NCBI RefSeq assembly: GCF_007750855.1
Contig: NZ_CP036291.1
Span: 1,054,001-1,118,000, forward strand
Length of the DNA stretch: 64,000 bases
From: Pirellulimonas nuda
Lineage (GTDB): Bacteria > Planctomycetota > Planctomycetia > Pirellulales > Lacipirellulaceae
Reading direction: 5' to 3'
Position numbers and translations under genes: made by a program. Below, piece by piece: positions 25,997 to 34,974 of the stretch (position 1 is its first letter; each line of letters starts with the position of its first letter). The notes under the pieces are model-generated. The model was not told where the DNA came from, did no database searches, and saw nothing but the letters and a program-made list of their open reading frames with translations.

Positions 25997-27478
25997 ATGC
26001 CAGGCCTGACCAGCACGCCCCCGAGCAGCAATGAGGGCGATCCTTCTACCGGCAGCGGCGCTTCTGGCGGCGTCGCCTACGCGGCGGGGCCGTTTGCGAT
26101 CGTGACAGTGCTGTTCTTCTTCTGGGGGTTCATCACCGTGATGAACGACGTGCTGATCCCCTTCCTAAAGGAGAGCTTCACCCTCACGTATTTTCAGGCG
26201 GGGCTGGTGCAGTTCGCGTTCTTTGGGGCGTTCTTTGTCGTCTCGCTGATCTACTTCCTGGCGTCGCTTTCTAGCGGAGACCCGATCAACCGCATCGGCT
26301 ACCAGCGGACGATTGTCATCGCGCTGGTGATCTGCGCCGCCGGCTGCGCGTTGTTCGCGCCCGCCGCGGGCGCGGTGTCGTACCCGTTTTTTCTCGGGGC
26401 GTTGTTCTTGTTGGCGACGGGGGTGACTATCCTGCAGATCGCGGCGAACCCCTACGCGGCCATCCTCGGCAGGCCGGAGAACGCCTCGGCGCGGCTCAAC
26501 CTGGCGCAGGGGTTTAACTCGCTGGGGACCACCATCGCGCCGATCGCCGGCGGACTGCTGCTTTACGAGGTGTTCGCCACGGGGGGCGAGGTGACGCTCG
26601 ACGCCATCAAGACGCCGTACCTGATCTACGCGGGCATGTTCCTGTTGCTGGCGGTGTTGGTTGGCCTGAGCAAGCTGCCGTCGATAGGGGGGGGCAAGAG
26701 CACGGGGGGCGGCAGCGCGCTGGCGTTCCCCCAACTCCGGCTGGGGATGGCGGCCATCTTCCTCTACGTCGGCGCCGAGGTGGCCATCGGCAGCTACCTG
26801 GTCAGCTTTATGTCGCACGAGAGCGTGATGGGGTTTGCCGAAGGCGTCGCCAGCGGCTTCCTGGCCTACTACTGGGGCGGAGCGATGATCGGCCGGCTGT
26901 GCGGCGCCATCGCTATGTCCGATTCGAAGGACCCCGGCAACAAGCCGCTGTACATGGTCCTTACCGCCGTGGCCCTCTCGGGGCTCATTTACCTGGTGAC
27001 CGCAGTCCGTTTTGAAGAGGGCCAGCTAGCGCTCCGGTTCATGCCGATCATCGACGTTGCGCCCTACCTAGTGCTGGTGGGCCTTTGCCTCGCCGCGTTT
27101 GCGATCTCCCGGGGCAAGCCGGCGGTTGTGCTGGCGGTGTTCTCGGTGGCATTGGTGGCGCTGCTGCTGGTGGCGGCCGTGTCGACCGGCAAGATCGCCC
27201 TGTGGGCCGCGCTCGGCGCGGGGCTGTTCAACTCCATCATGTGGTCGAACATCTTCACGCTGGCGATCGACGACCTCGGCGAACACACCTCGCAGGGCTC
27301 GTCGCTGTTGGTGATGATGATCGTCGGGGGGGCCCTCATCCCGCTGGCGATGGGGCACGCGGCCGACCTGTACGGGATCCGCGCCGCGTTCTTCGTGCCG
27401 GTCCTTAGCTACGTCTACATCGCCTTCTACGGCTGGTGGAGCCACCAGCGCCTCGCCCGCAAGCACCGGATGGCCTAG
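25997..27478 (+). CDS. FHS-family sugar permease (FucP/GluP type)
   Basis: 493 residues with 12 predicted membrane helices, major facilitator superfamily. The region FFFWGFITVMNDVLIPFLK and later ILQIAANPYAAILGRPENAS closely follow the fucose:H+ (FucP) and glucose/galactose (GluP) symporters. It should import a monosaccharide across the inner membrane. The next gene, a ROK kinase, begins two bases after its stop, so the two are co-transcribed: uptake followed by phosphorylation. The exact sugar cannot be read from the sequence. About 30 polar residues precede the first helix. Confidence 0.92.
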   Translation: MPGLTSTPPSSNEGDPSTGSGASGGVAYAAGPFAIVTVLFFFWGFITVMNDVLIPFLKESFTLTYFQAGLVQFAFFGAFFVVSLIYFLASLSSGDPINRIGYQRTIVIALVICAAGCALFAPAAGAVSYPFFLGALFLLATGVTILQIAANPYAAILGRPENASARLNLAQGFNSLGTTIAPIAGGLLLYEVFATGGEVTLDAIKTPYLIYAGMFLLLAVLVGLSKLPSIGGGKSTGGGSALAFPQLRLGMAAIFLYVGAEVAIGSYLVSFMSHESVMGFAEGVASGFLAYYWGGAMIGRLCGAIAMSDSKDPGNKPLYMVLTAVALSGLIYLVTAVRFEEGQLALRFMPIIDVAPYLVLVGLCLAAFAISRGKPAVVLAVFSVALVALLLVAAVSTGKIALWAALGAGLFNSIMWSNIFTLAIDDLGEHTSQGSSLLVMMIVGGALIPLAMGHAADLYGIRAAFFVPVLSYVYIAFYGWWSHQRLARKHRMA

Positions 27479-27480
27479 CC

Positions 27481-28554
27481 GTGATCTCGAACGACAACCG
27501 GGTTGTGCTGACGCTCGACGCCGGGGGGACCAACTTCGCCTTCGCGGCCATCCGCGCAGGGGAACGGATCGCTGGGCCGGTCACGCTCCCCTCCGCGGGC
27601 GACAACCTTCAGCAGAGCCTTGCCAACCTGTACGAAGGGTTTGAACGCGTGGCGGCGCTCGCGGGGGGCGCGTTCTCGGCGATTAGCTTCGCCTTCCCCG
27701 GGCCGGCCGACTACCGGCAGGGGGTGATCTACAACGTCGGCAACCTGCCCGCGTACGCCGGCGGCGTCCCCCTGGCCGAGCTGCTGGGCCAACGGTTCGG
27801 CGTGCCCGTGCACATCAACAACGACGGCGACCTGTTCGCCTTTGGCGAGGCGATCGCGGGGATGCTGCCCGAGGTGAACGCGCGGCTCGAATCGATCGGC
27901 GCCGCGCGTCGCTTCCGCAACCTCATCGGCCTGACCCTGGGGACCGGGTTCGGGGGCGGGGTGGTGCTGGATGGCAAGCTGCTCGCAGGCGACAACTCCC
28001 TCAGCGGCGAGGTGTGGCTGATGCACAACGGCGGGCAGCCCGGCGTGAACGCCGAAGAGGGGGCGAGCATCCGCGCCGTTACCCGCGCCTACGCGGCCGC
28101 GGCGCCGGGGGCGCCCCCCGAGCTCACCCCCCGTGATATCGCCGAGATTGCTCGGGGCGAGCGCGACGGCGATCGGTCGGCCGCGCGCGAAGCGTTCGCC
28201 CAGCTCGGCCGCACCGTCGGCGACGCGGTCGCGAACCTCGTGACCGTGCTAGACGGCCTGGTGGTGATCGGCGGAGGCCTCTCGGCCGCGCACGCGCTCT
28301 TCCTGCCGGCGTGCCTTGAGGTAGTGAACGGCCGCTTCCCTTCGGCGCACGGGGCGTCCCGACGGTTGGTGCAGCAGGCCTACAACCTAGAAGACGCACC
28401 AAGCGCCGAGGCTTTCTACAACGCCGCAAACGCCACGGGCGCGTCAGGCCAACTGCCCCCGTACCAGCCGATCACCGCGATCGGCGTCTCTCGGCTAGGC
28501 GCCAACGAGGCCGTAAATGTTGGCGCCTACGCCGTGGCGCTCGGCGGCGCGTAG
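27481..28554 (+). CDS. ROK-family sugar kinase without the zinc motif
   Basis: 357 residues, GTG start 2 bp after the permease stop. The ATP phosphate-binding motif is DAGGTN (13-18). The catalytic Asp region is INNDGDLFAFGEA (D115), and GTGFGGGVVLDGKLL (154-168) is the ROK core. The usual ROK zinc site (GH...CxCGxxGC) is missing: the matching stretch reads GEVWLMHNGGQPGVNAEEG with no Cys. It probably phosphorylates the sugar brought in by the adjoining FHS permease, forming a hexose 6-phosphate that could enter glycolysis through pgi (56409-57794). Confidence 0.88.
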   Translation: MISNDNRVVLTLDAGGTNFAFAAIRAGERIAGPVTLPSAGDNLQQSLANLYEGFERVAALAGGAFSAISFAFPGPADYRQGVIYNVGNLPAYAGGVPLAELLGQRFGVPVHINNDGDLFAFGEAIAGMLPEVNARLESIGAARRFRNLIGLTLGTGFGGGVVLDGKLLAGDNSLSGEVWLMHNGGQPGVNAEEGASIRAVTRAYAAAAPGAPPELTPRDIAEIARGERDGDRSAAREAFAQLGRTVGDAVANLVTVLDGLVVIGGGLSAAHALFLPACLEVVNGRFPSAHGASRRLVQQAYNLEDAPSAEAFYNAANATGASGQLPPYQPITAIGVSRLGANEAVNVGAYAVALGGA

Positions 28555-28602
28555 CTTGGCGGGCCGCCTCGTTCTTAGGAACAGCTCCGCCAGCTTAAAA
28601 TC

Positions 28603-28697
28603 AACCACGAAGACCACGACGGGGCACGAAGGACACACGAAGGCATCGCCATGGACCGATCGTGTCCTTCTCGTCCTTGGTGTCCTTCGTGGTTAAG
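28603..28697. repeat. palindromic repeat, family D (AACCACGAAG type)
   Basis: Imperfect inverted arms (AACCACGAAGACCACGACGG... and ...GGTGTCCTTCGTGGTT) over about 95 bp after the ROK gene. Related arms flank the DMP19-like gene at 39088-39679. Confidence 0.75.
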
Positions 28698-28788
28698 TTT
28701 TTAGATGGATGGACTTGTTCTCGATCCATCTCTCAACTTCACGAGGCCGGCAACAAGCTCAGCCGCCGGCCTGCGACCCGTCGCAGAT

Positions 28789-29898
28789 TCACTCGGGCGC
28801 GCCCGCTTCAGCGCGGTGCGAACGGTACTGGCCCCCGCCAAGAAAGAACTCCAGGCTTGCGCCCTGCCGGTCGGCGTCGTCGTAGAACAGAACGTGGCCG
28901 TCCGTGTACCGCAGCAAGAACTTGTTGTCGTCGGCGGGCATGAGCTCAAGCGGGACCCTCCCCGGCGCTTGCAGTCGCAGGCGCCCTTCTTTCAGTGAAA
29001 CCTCGAAGGGAGTCTCGTCTCCGACCCCGTAGCTCCCGACCAACGCTTCGAGCCGGGCGAGCGAAACCGGCACGTAGGGCCGGATCACGGAGGGGCCCCG
29101 CGTGTCGGCTTCGGGCAGGTCCCGCACCCAGATATTGCGGTAGCGGACCGGGTTGCCGTGGTCCTGCAGGGCGAGCGGCAGACGCTCCGCGTGCGGCTCG
29201 TAGGGGAAGTTTTGCAGCCACGAGGTGGGCCCCCACAACCGGCGATCAATCTGCACCCACACGCCGTTGTGGATCACGTCGATCCGCGCCGGCTGGAGCA
29301 GATCGCCCTGATGGTCGAACCGGGGGCGGCGGAACAGGATGTCGTACGACTGCCACTCGCCGGGGGGCAGGCAGGCGTTTACCAGCGGCGGGTACTGCCC
29401 GTAGATCGCGGCGGCCTGCCCGTCGGGGTAGGTCTCGCTCTGAAACGAGTCGAGCACCTGCACCTCGTACTCGCCCATGAGGAACACCCCGCTGTTGCCG
29501 CGTGCCTGCCCAACCCCCGCGGGCTTGGCAGGCGCCGCCCACTCCAAGTGGAGCTGGATGTCGCCGAATCCGTCCGCCGAGATCAGCTTGCCGCTATCGG
29601 GCACCGATTCCATGTAGCCGTCGCGGATCACCCAACGCGCGGGCCCTCCCTCCTCCGAACGCCACTCAGTCAGATCGGCGCCGTCAAACAACACGCGGGC
29701 GTCGGCCGGCGCCGGCGTCGGCAGCGAGAGGGGCGCGGGTTGCACTACCCTCGGCTGCGGGCGGTCCATGTCGTGGATCAGCCAGCCCGAAGGGGTCTGG
29801 GCCGATGCGTCAACTCCCAGGCCGATCAGCCCGAGCACAAACACGCACGCCCAGGGGGCGCAGGAACATCGGTCGAAAGCGGGCGTTCTTGGCTGCAT
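28789..29898 (-). CDS. secreted DUF1080 (concanavalin-like) protein
   Basis: 369 residues with a signal peptide (about 1-34, WACVFVLGLIGLGVDASAQ). The DUF1080 fold starts at VLFDGADLTEW (the family's opening motif), then WVIRDGYMESVPDSGKLIS, NSGVFLMGEYEVQVLDSFQ and a YRNIWVRDL ending. A C-terminal region of about 90 residues carries a small beta domain (YGVGDETPFEVSLKEGRL). DUF1080 members include 3-keto-glycoside hydrolases and carbohydrate-binding domains. Exported and probably periplasmic. The start is set by the signal peptide. Divergent from a sulfatase gene. Confidence 0.88.
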   Translation of the reverse strand: MQPRTPAFDRCSCAPWACVFVLGLIGLGVDASAQTPSGWLIHDMDRPQPRVVQPAPLSLPTPAPADARVLFDGADLTEWRSEEGGPARWVIRDGYMESVPDSGKLISADGFGDIQLHLEWAAPAKPAGVGQARGNSGVFLMGEYEVQVLDSFQSETYPDGQAAAIYGQYPPLVNACLPPGEWQSYDILFRRPRFDHQGDLLQPARIDVIHNGVWVQIDRRLWGPTSWLQNFPYEPHAERLPLALQDHGNPVRYRNIWVRDLPEADTRGPSVIRPYVPVSLARLEALVGSYGVGDETPFEVSLKEGRLRLQAPGRVPLELMPADDNKFLLRYTDGHVLFYDDADRQGASLEFFLGGGQYRSHRAEAGAPE

Positions 29899-30373
29899 CT
29901 TTGATGACTGCTCTGGTAGAGAAATTATCTGGGAGAACTGGAGCCTGTTTGTCAGCCGCGATCGCGCCCTTGCACCCTGGTGCAAACGAACGTTGGCGGT
30001 GCGTACGGCCCGGGACGAACAGGGGACGATTCTTGGCAAAAAGGGGGCGCTTCGACCCGGTCGAAGAAGGCGGACGGGTGCGGTCGACGCCTGGCACGGG
30101 CTTGGCAGGCGCCGCTCCGCGCGGGGTCGATACGCCTGGGGCGACTCCGGGCATTCTAGTCACAGGGTCAGTGAAGAGAAAGAACGGCGGAACGTTGGGG
30201 GCGCCCGGGCCTCAGGATAGGCTGTACTGCTCGTGACACAGCCCTGGCGGAAGTCGCCAAACCAGCAGGCGGAGATTAGACTGGGCTTCTGTTCTGTCGG
30301 GGCGCGCCGCCGGGGTCCAAGGCCCGGGTCTGCCGCGCACGCTAGCTCCCTTCACCCGGACCCGAGAATCCGC
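29899..30373. other. intergenic region between DUF1080 and sulfatase genes
   Basis: 475 bp without a supportable gene. Open frames extend into it from both sides but lack start signals. It should carry divergent promoters; none stands out. Confidence 0.5.
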
Positions 30374-31930
30374 ATGAGTTGCAAACCGAACGCTGCTGGT
30401 CAGCGACGCCTTTTCTCCGTACTTGTGGCCGGCGCGGCGCTTGCGGGCGTTGCGACGCTAACGGACGCGTGCCAAGCGGCCGACGCGTCTTCGTCGAAGC
30501 CGAACATCGTGTTCATTCTTGCCGATGATCTTGGCTACGGGGACGTGCAGTGCCTGAACCCCGAGCGGGGCAAGATAGCGACCCCCTCGATGGACCGGCT
30601 GGCCCAGCAGGGGATGACGTTCACCGACGCCCACACCAGCTCCTCGGTTTGCACGCCCACGCGTTACTCGATCCTGACGGGCCGCTACAACTGGCGGACC
30701 CGTTTGCAGCAAGGCGTGCTCTACGGTTATGACAAACCGCTGATCGCCGACGACCGGCTCACGGTGGCGGGTTTCTTGAAGCAGCACGGGTACGCCACGG
30801 GCGCCATCGGCAAGTGGCACCTAGGGATGGACCTGCCGACAACCGACGGCGCGCCCATCAACAACAACAACCCCAAGAACATCGACTGGCAAGCAAAGGT
30901 CGAGAACGGCCCGGTCACGCGAGGTTTCGACTACTTCTACGGCATCACCGCCTCGCTCGACATGCCCCCCTACATCTACATCGAGAACGACAAGTTCGTG
31001 GGCCAGGGGACGGCGACCAAGGCCTTCAACCGAAAAGGGCCGGCCGAACCCGATTTCGAAGCGGTCGACGTGCTGCCGATGATCGGCAAGAAGGCGGTCG
31101 AGTTCATCTCCAAGCAAGACGCCTCAACGCCCTTCTTCGCGTACATCGCCTTCACGTCGCCCCACACGCCGATCCTGCCGTCGGCCGAATGGCAAGGCAA
31201 GAGCGAGCTGGGCAAGTACGGCGACTTTGTCATGCAGACCGACGCGGTGGTGGGAGAGATCATCGACGCGATCGACGCCGCGGGGCTGGCCGACAACACG
31301 ATCGTGATCGTCACCAGCGACAACGGGTGCTCCAAGGCGGCAGACATCGCCGGCATGCAACGCAAGGGGCACTACCCCAGCGCTCACCTGCGCGGCTCGA
31401 AGTCGGACCTCTGGGACGGCGGCCATCGGGTGCCCTTCTTTGTCCGCTGGCCCGCGGTGATCGAAGCCGGCACGACGTCCGACCAGCTCGTCGGCCAGCT
31501 CGACCTGATGGCCACCTGCGCCGACATCCTTGGCGAGTCCGTCCCCGACGGCTCCGGCGAGGACAGCGTCAGTTTCCGGCCGGCGCTCAGCGGGCAACCG
31601 ATCGATTCAACGCGGGCGGGCCTCGTTCACCACTCGATCGGCGGCTACTTTGCGTACCGCCAGGGCAAGTGGAAGCTGCTGCTCTCGCGAGGTTCCGGCG
31701 GGTGGTCGGCGCCCAACGAGAACCGTGTCCCCGAAGGAAGCCCCGTCGCTCAGCTCTACGACATGGAGTCCGATCCGGGAGAAACCAACAACCTCTACGA
31801 GTCGCGTCCCGAAGTCGTCAGCGAGCTGCTCGGCCAGCTAACCGCGGATGTCAAGAATGGCCGCAGCACGGAAGGGGCGAAGGCCAAGAACGACGTGGAT
31901 CGCGTAGTGGTCTGGAAGGGCAAGAAATAG
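30374..31930 (+). CDS. secreted sulfatase
   Basis: 518 residues with a signal peptide (about 1-36). Type I sulfatase: the formylglycine motif CTPTR has C93, P95 and R97, in SVCTPTRYSILTGR. Metal ligands are D51-D52 in ILADDLGYGD and the later VTSDNGC. A maturation enzyme (FGE) must convert C93 to formylglycine; it is not in this window. It should remove sulfate esters from a glycan outside the cytoplasm. The start is the Met that begins the signal peptide. It is one of two sulfatases in the window; the other is at 53141. Confidence 0.94.
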   Translation: MSCKPNAAGQRRLFSVLVAGAALAGVATLTDACQAADASSSKPNIVFILADDLGYGDVQCLNPERGKIATPSMDRLAQQGMTFTDAHTSSSVCTPTRYSILTGRYNWRTRLQQGVLYGYDKPLIADDRLTVAGFLKQHGYATGAIGKWHLGMDLPTTDGAPINNNNPKNIDWQAKVENGPVTRGFDYFYGITASLDMPPYIYIENDKFVGQGTATKAFNRKGPAEPDFEAVDVLPMIGKKAVEFISKQDASTPFFAYIAFTSPHTPILPSAEWQGKSELGKYGDFVMQTDAVVGEIIDAIDAAGLADNTIVIVTSDNGCSKAADIAGMQRKGHYPSAHLRGSKSDLWDGGHRVPFFVRWPAVIEAGTTSDQLVGQLDLMATCADILGESVPDGSGEDSVSFRPALSGQPIDSTRAGLVHHSIGGYFAYRQGKWKLLLSRGSGGWSAPNENRVPEGSPVAQLYDMESDPGETNNLYESRPEVVSELLGQLTADVKNGRSTEGAKAKNDVDRVVVWKGKK

Positions 31931-32095
31931 GCCCCGCTTGCGGCCCACCCGCGGCGTTCCATGCGGTGCGCCATGCCGTCCGGCAGCACCGGCGGGGCGC
32001 CGCCAGCAATCCGTGGGCTTTGCTCGCATCGCCGTTGGGTGGTCGAGTGGGGCGCCGCTACAATCGGGGTTCGCCCCGCCCCCGGCCCGCCCCCT

Positions 32096-32614
32096 ATGCC
32101 CGACGCTGTCGCTCCGCTTGAACTGCTCGCCTCGCTCCCCGGCTACGACGGGTTCTTGGGGACGCGGGCCTCGTTCATGCTCGATTTCGTGTTCGTGGCG
32201 ATGCTGGCTGTTCTACCCGTAATGGGCTGGAGCATCTGGATGGTGCGCAGCCGGCGCGCGTACACGCTGCACAAATGGACTCAGGTAACCTTGGCCGTGG
32301 TGCTGCTGGCGGCGGTGGCGGCATTCGAAATCGATATGCGGATGCACGGCTGGCAAGAGCGGGCCGTAGCGACCGCCGCCGGGGGAGTGCCCGCGGCGGT
32401 GTGGGGCGCCCTCTATGTCCACTTGGTGTTTGCGATCAGCACGGCCGTGCTTTGGCCGATCGTCATCGCGCGGGCGTGGCGCCGGTTTGCTTCGCCGCCG
32501 GCGCCCGGCGCCCACAGCCGCAGCCACCGCTTCTGGGCGCGGCTGGCGGCCATCGACATGACGCTGACGGCGCTCACCGGCTGGGCGTTCTATTGGCTGG
32601 CGTTTGTGGGGTGA
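32096..32614 (+). CDS. DUF420-like membrane protein
   Basis: 172 residues with four or five hydrophobic segments. Conserved-looking polar residues lie at membrane edges: H and W in TLHKWTQ, E/D in AFEIDMRMHGW, H in LYVHLVFAIS, and H in HSRSHRFWARLAAID. This pattern is that of DUF420 proteins, often found with respiratory oxidase genes. A second, clearer member lies at 34975. The start is the ATG just before LELLASLPG. It ends convergent with leuA, 24 bp apart. Confidence 0.7.
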   Translation: MPDAVAPLELLASLPGYDGFLGTRASFMLDFVFVAMLAVLPVMGWSIWMVRSRRAYTLHKWTQVTLAVVLLAAVAAFEIDMRMHGWQERAVATAAGGVPAAVWGALYVHLVFAISTAVLWPIVIARAWRRFASPPAPGAHSRSHRFWARLAAIDMTLTALTGWAFYWLAFVG

Positions 32615-32638
32615 GCCCAGTAGTGGGTCAGCGCCCGG

Positions 32639-34183
32639 TTAGATTGCCCCGGGGCGTTCGCCGTCCAGCGGTTGGCCGCTGCCAACGGCCACCCGGTTTA
32701 CGGCCGCCAGGAACGCCAGCACGCTGGCCTCAACGGTGTCGGTGGAGACGCCCCGTCCGCGGTAGAGCTTGCCGCCGTGCTCGGCCTCGATGGTCGTTTC
32801 TCCCTGAGCGTCTTTGCCCCGGGTCACGCTGCGGACGCGGAAGTCGCGCACCACGATGCTGGTGCCGGTGATCTTCTCGATGGCGTTGAACAGGGCGTCG
32901 AGCGGGCCGTCGCCGCCGAAGAAGGTGTCGGAGACAGACTCGTCGGCGCGGCTGAGGGTGACGGTCGAGCTGGGCGTCTGGCCCGAGGCGGCGCGCACCT
33001 CGTAGCTCACCAGGCTCCAGGCGTCGTCCTCGGAGCCGATGCGCTTGTCGATCAGCGCGGCGATGTCGGCGTCAAAAATCTCCTTCTTGCGGTCGGCCAG
33101 CTTCTTGAAGTCGTCGAACACGCGGTCGAGCTCTTCGCTGGAGACGTGGTAGCCGAGCGCCTTGGCGCGGTCGGCCAGGGCGGCGCGGCCGCTGTGCTTG
33201 CCGAGCACCAGGTCGGTCTTGCTAACGCCGACGTCCTCGGGGCGCATGATCTCGTAGGTGCTGCGTTGCTTGAGCATGCCGTCTTGGTGGATGCCCGCCT
33301 CGTGGGCGAAGGCGTTGCGGCCGACGATCGCCTTGTTGCGTTGCACCTGCATGCCGGTGATGCCCGAGACCAGCCGGCTGGTGGGCGCCAGGCGGGTGGT
33401 TTCGATGCCGGTGTCGCAGTTGTAGAAGTCGCCACGGGTGCGGAGCGCCATCACGATTTCTTCGAGCGCGCAGTTTCCGGCCCGCTCGCCGATGCCATTG
33501 ATGGTGCACTCCACCTGTCCGGCGCCGTGCTCGACGGCCGCCAGGCTGTTCGCCACGGCGAGTCCCAGGTCGTTGTGGCAGTGGACGCTAACCACCGCGC
33601 GGTCGAGGTTGGGGACCCGATCGACGAGCGTCTGGATGACCCCCCCCATGTGCGCCGGCGTGGCGTAGCCGACCGTGTCTGGGATGTTCACCGTGGTGGC
33701 GCCCGCGGCGATAGCGGCTTCGACCACCTGGCAGAGGAAGTCCGGCTCGGTGCGCGCGGCGTCTTCGGGAGAGAACTCGATGTTGTCGCAGTACTTTTTG
33801 GCGCGTCTCACGCCGGCGGCGGCGCGTGCGATGATCTCTTCCTTGCCCATCTTCAGCTTGAACTCGCGGTGGATGGCGCTGGTGGCCAGGAACACATGGA
33901 TCCGGGGCCTCTCGGCGCCGGTGAGCGCCTCCCACGCGCGGTCGATGTCTTTGTCGTTGCAGCGCGCCAGCCCGCAGATCTGCACGCCGCGGACCACGCC
34001 GGCGATGGCGCGGACCGCCTCGAAGTCTCCGGGAGAGGCGATGGGGAACCCCGCCTCGATCACGTCGACCCCCAGGTCGACCAACGCCTGGGCGACCTCC
34101 AGCTTCTCGTTGAGGTCCATGCTGGCCCCGGGAGACTGTTCGCCGTCGCGGAGCGTGGTGTCGAAGATGGTGATGCGGCGCAT
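32639..34183 (-). CDS. leuA: 2-isopropylmalate synthase
   Basis: 514 residues. It condenses acetyl-CoA with 2-oxoisovalerate, the first committed step of leucine synthesis. The N-terminal TIM barrel begins ITIFDTTLRDGEQSPG (metal and substrate site), with VSVHCHNDLGLAVANSLAAV supplying the HxH metal ligands and NGIGERAGNCALEEIVMAL the second signature. The C-terminal part from about 390 is the leucine-binding regulatory domain. Transcription appears to begin near 34419 and to pass through a leucine-rich leader peptide and an attenuator before the start at 34183. leuB lies 27 kb away at 60977. Confidence 0.96.
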   Translation of the reverse strand: MRRITIFDTTLRDGEQSPGASMDLNEKLEVAQALVDLGVDVIEAGFPIASPGDFEAVRAIAGVVRGVQICGLARCNDKDIDRAWEALTGAERPRIHVFLATSAIHREFKLKMGKEEIIARAAAGVRRAKKYCDNIEFSPEDAARTEPDFLCQVVEAAIAAGATTVNIPDTVGYATPAHMGGVIQTLVDRVPNLDRAVVSVHCHNDLGLAVANSLAAVEHGAGQVECTINGIGERAGNCALEEIVMALRTRGDFYNCDTGIETTRLAPTSRLVSGITGMQVQRNKAIVGRNAFAHEAGIHQDGMLKQRSTYEIMRPEDVGVSKTDLVLGKHSGRAALADRAKALGYHVSSEELDRVFDDFKKLADRKKEIFDADIAALIDKRIGSEDDAWSLVSYEVRAASGQTPSSTVTLSRADESVSDTFFGGDGPLDALFNAIEKITGTSIVVRDFRVRSVTRGKDAQGETTIEAEHGGKLYRGRGVSTDTVEASVLAFLAAVNRVAVGSGQPLDGERPGAI

Positions 34184-34278
34184 GAGAGGTGCTAGGTGTT
34201 GGTCGTTAGGTATTAGGAAGTTGAGGGCAGCGGTAGTACCAGCCGGCTTAGGGTCGGCGCGGTCTGGCTACAAGCACG

Positions 34279-34314
34279 AAAAAACCCTGAGGCCTTGGGG
34301 AAGGCCTCAGGGTT
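34279..34314 (-). terminator. leucine attenuator terminator hairpin
   Basis: A perfect 14-bp stem (34283-34296 with 34301-34314; AACCCTGAGGCCTT and its complement) with a 4-nt loop and six U on the minus-strand RNA (34284 down to 34279). It lies between the leucine-rich leader ORF and leuA, about 95 bp before the leuA start, so it must be read through for leuA expression. Confidence 0.9.
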
Positions 34315-34344
34315 TTGGTGTTTCGCGAGTCTTGCCGACAGCGC

Positions 34345-34407
34345 CTACCGTCCCAGGGCCTTTCGGGAAAGGCTGACTAGTAGCAGGCATAGTAGCAAGA
34401 TCGGCAT
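34345..34407 (-). CDS. leuL: leu operon leader peptide
   Basis: A 20-residue ORF with eight Leu (residues 4-6, 8-10, 13 and 18), four of them encoded by CTA, a codon that looks rare in this GC-rich sequence. A good Shine-Dalgarno (AAAGGAA) lies about 6 nt before the ATG, and a promoter just upstream. The 3' half overlaps a small hairpin (34358-34373) whose right side (34352-34364, AAGGCCCTGGG in RNA sense) can alternatively pair with the left arm of the terminator. This is the classical attenuation layout: ribosome stalling on Leu codons when Leu-tRNA is scarce would favour read-through into leuA. Confidence 0.85.
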   Translation of the reverse strand: MPILLLCLLLVSLSRKALGR

Positions 34408-34425
34408 CGTTGTTCCTTTGGAGTC

Positions 34426-34454
34426 GTTGTAAGGGACGGGAAGCAGCGGGTCAA
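34426..34454 (-). promoter_or_regulatory. putative sigma70 promoter of leuL-leuA
   Basis: On the minus strand: TTGACC (34454-34449), a 17-nt spacer and TACAAC (34431-34426). The predicted RNA start near 34419 leaves a short leader carrying only the Shine-Dalgarno before leuL. Confidence 0.7.
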
Positions 34455-34614
34455 GGTTCGCCGGCCGGGGTGAAAAAGTCGCTCTTGGCGGGTGGGGCCG
34501 AGAGGGGCAAAATTGGGGCTTCCTTGGCCAAATCAACCGTTCCAGCCCACCGCGATGCCCGGCGAACACCTAGACCTGTCGAGCGATGCAGGGCCCCCAC
34601 GCGGGGCAAACCGG

Positions 34615-34788
34615 ATGACCGGACGCCCGTTTATCGGGGTCCGGTTCGCCTGTTGCGGGGTCTATACCCGGGTCTACCGCAACCAGGCCGCCACGGCCTA
34701 CGAGGGACGCTGCCCCCGCTGCGGCAAGGCCGTGAAGTTCCCCATCGGCCCCGGCGGCACCGGCGAGCGGTTCTTCGAGGCCTTCTGA
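34615..34788 (+). CDS. small zinc-ribbon protein
   Basis: 57 residues. A Cys pair at the front (FACCGVY) and CPRCGK suggest a zinc ribbon. The pattern FIGVRF-CC-VYTRVY-N...Y.G.CPRCG is one I associate with a short conserved planctomycete protein of unknown function. An in-frame ATG at 34555 would add 20 residues; the conserved part starts near the second Met. Monocistronic and divergent from leuL. Confidence 0.65.
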   Translation: MTGRPFIGVRFACCGVYTRVYRNQAATAYEGRCPRCGKAVKFPIGPGGTGERFFEAF

Positions 34789-34818
34789 TCTGCCCCATTT
34801 CAAGCTCAAGCCCCCAAT

Positions 34819-34915
34819 AGCCGACGGGCTCCGCCCCGTCGGGGCGTCGAAAAGCAGCGGCCCCCCACCAGGTTCACCGTCAGCGAGCCCCCCGACGAGG
34901 CGTAGCTCGTCGGCA
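34819..34915. repeat. palindromic repeat, family B, copy 2
   Basis: The core AGCCGACGGGCT...CCGTCGG is at 34819-34843. A related shorter palindrome (CCGACGAGGCGTAGCTCGTC) lies at 34892-34915, between the zinc-ribbon and DUF420 genes. Confidence 0.7.
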
Positions 34916-34974
34916 AGGGGGCTTTGTCCTATGCTGCTCTCGTCTCTCCCGAACCCTGCTTCCGGCCCCGCCCC

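Noticed and set aside
29899-30373. N-terminal extensions of the DUF1080 and sulfatase genes
   Set aside because: The downstream Met residues begin clear signal peptides; the extensions lack Shine-Dalgarno sequences.
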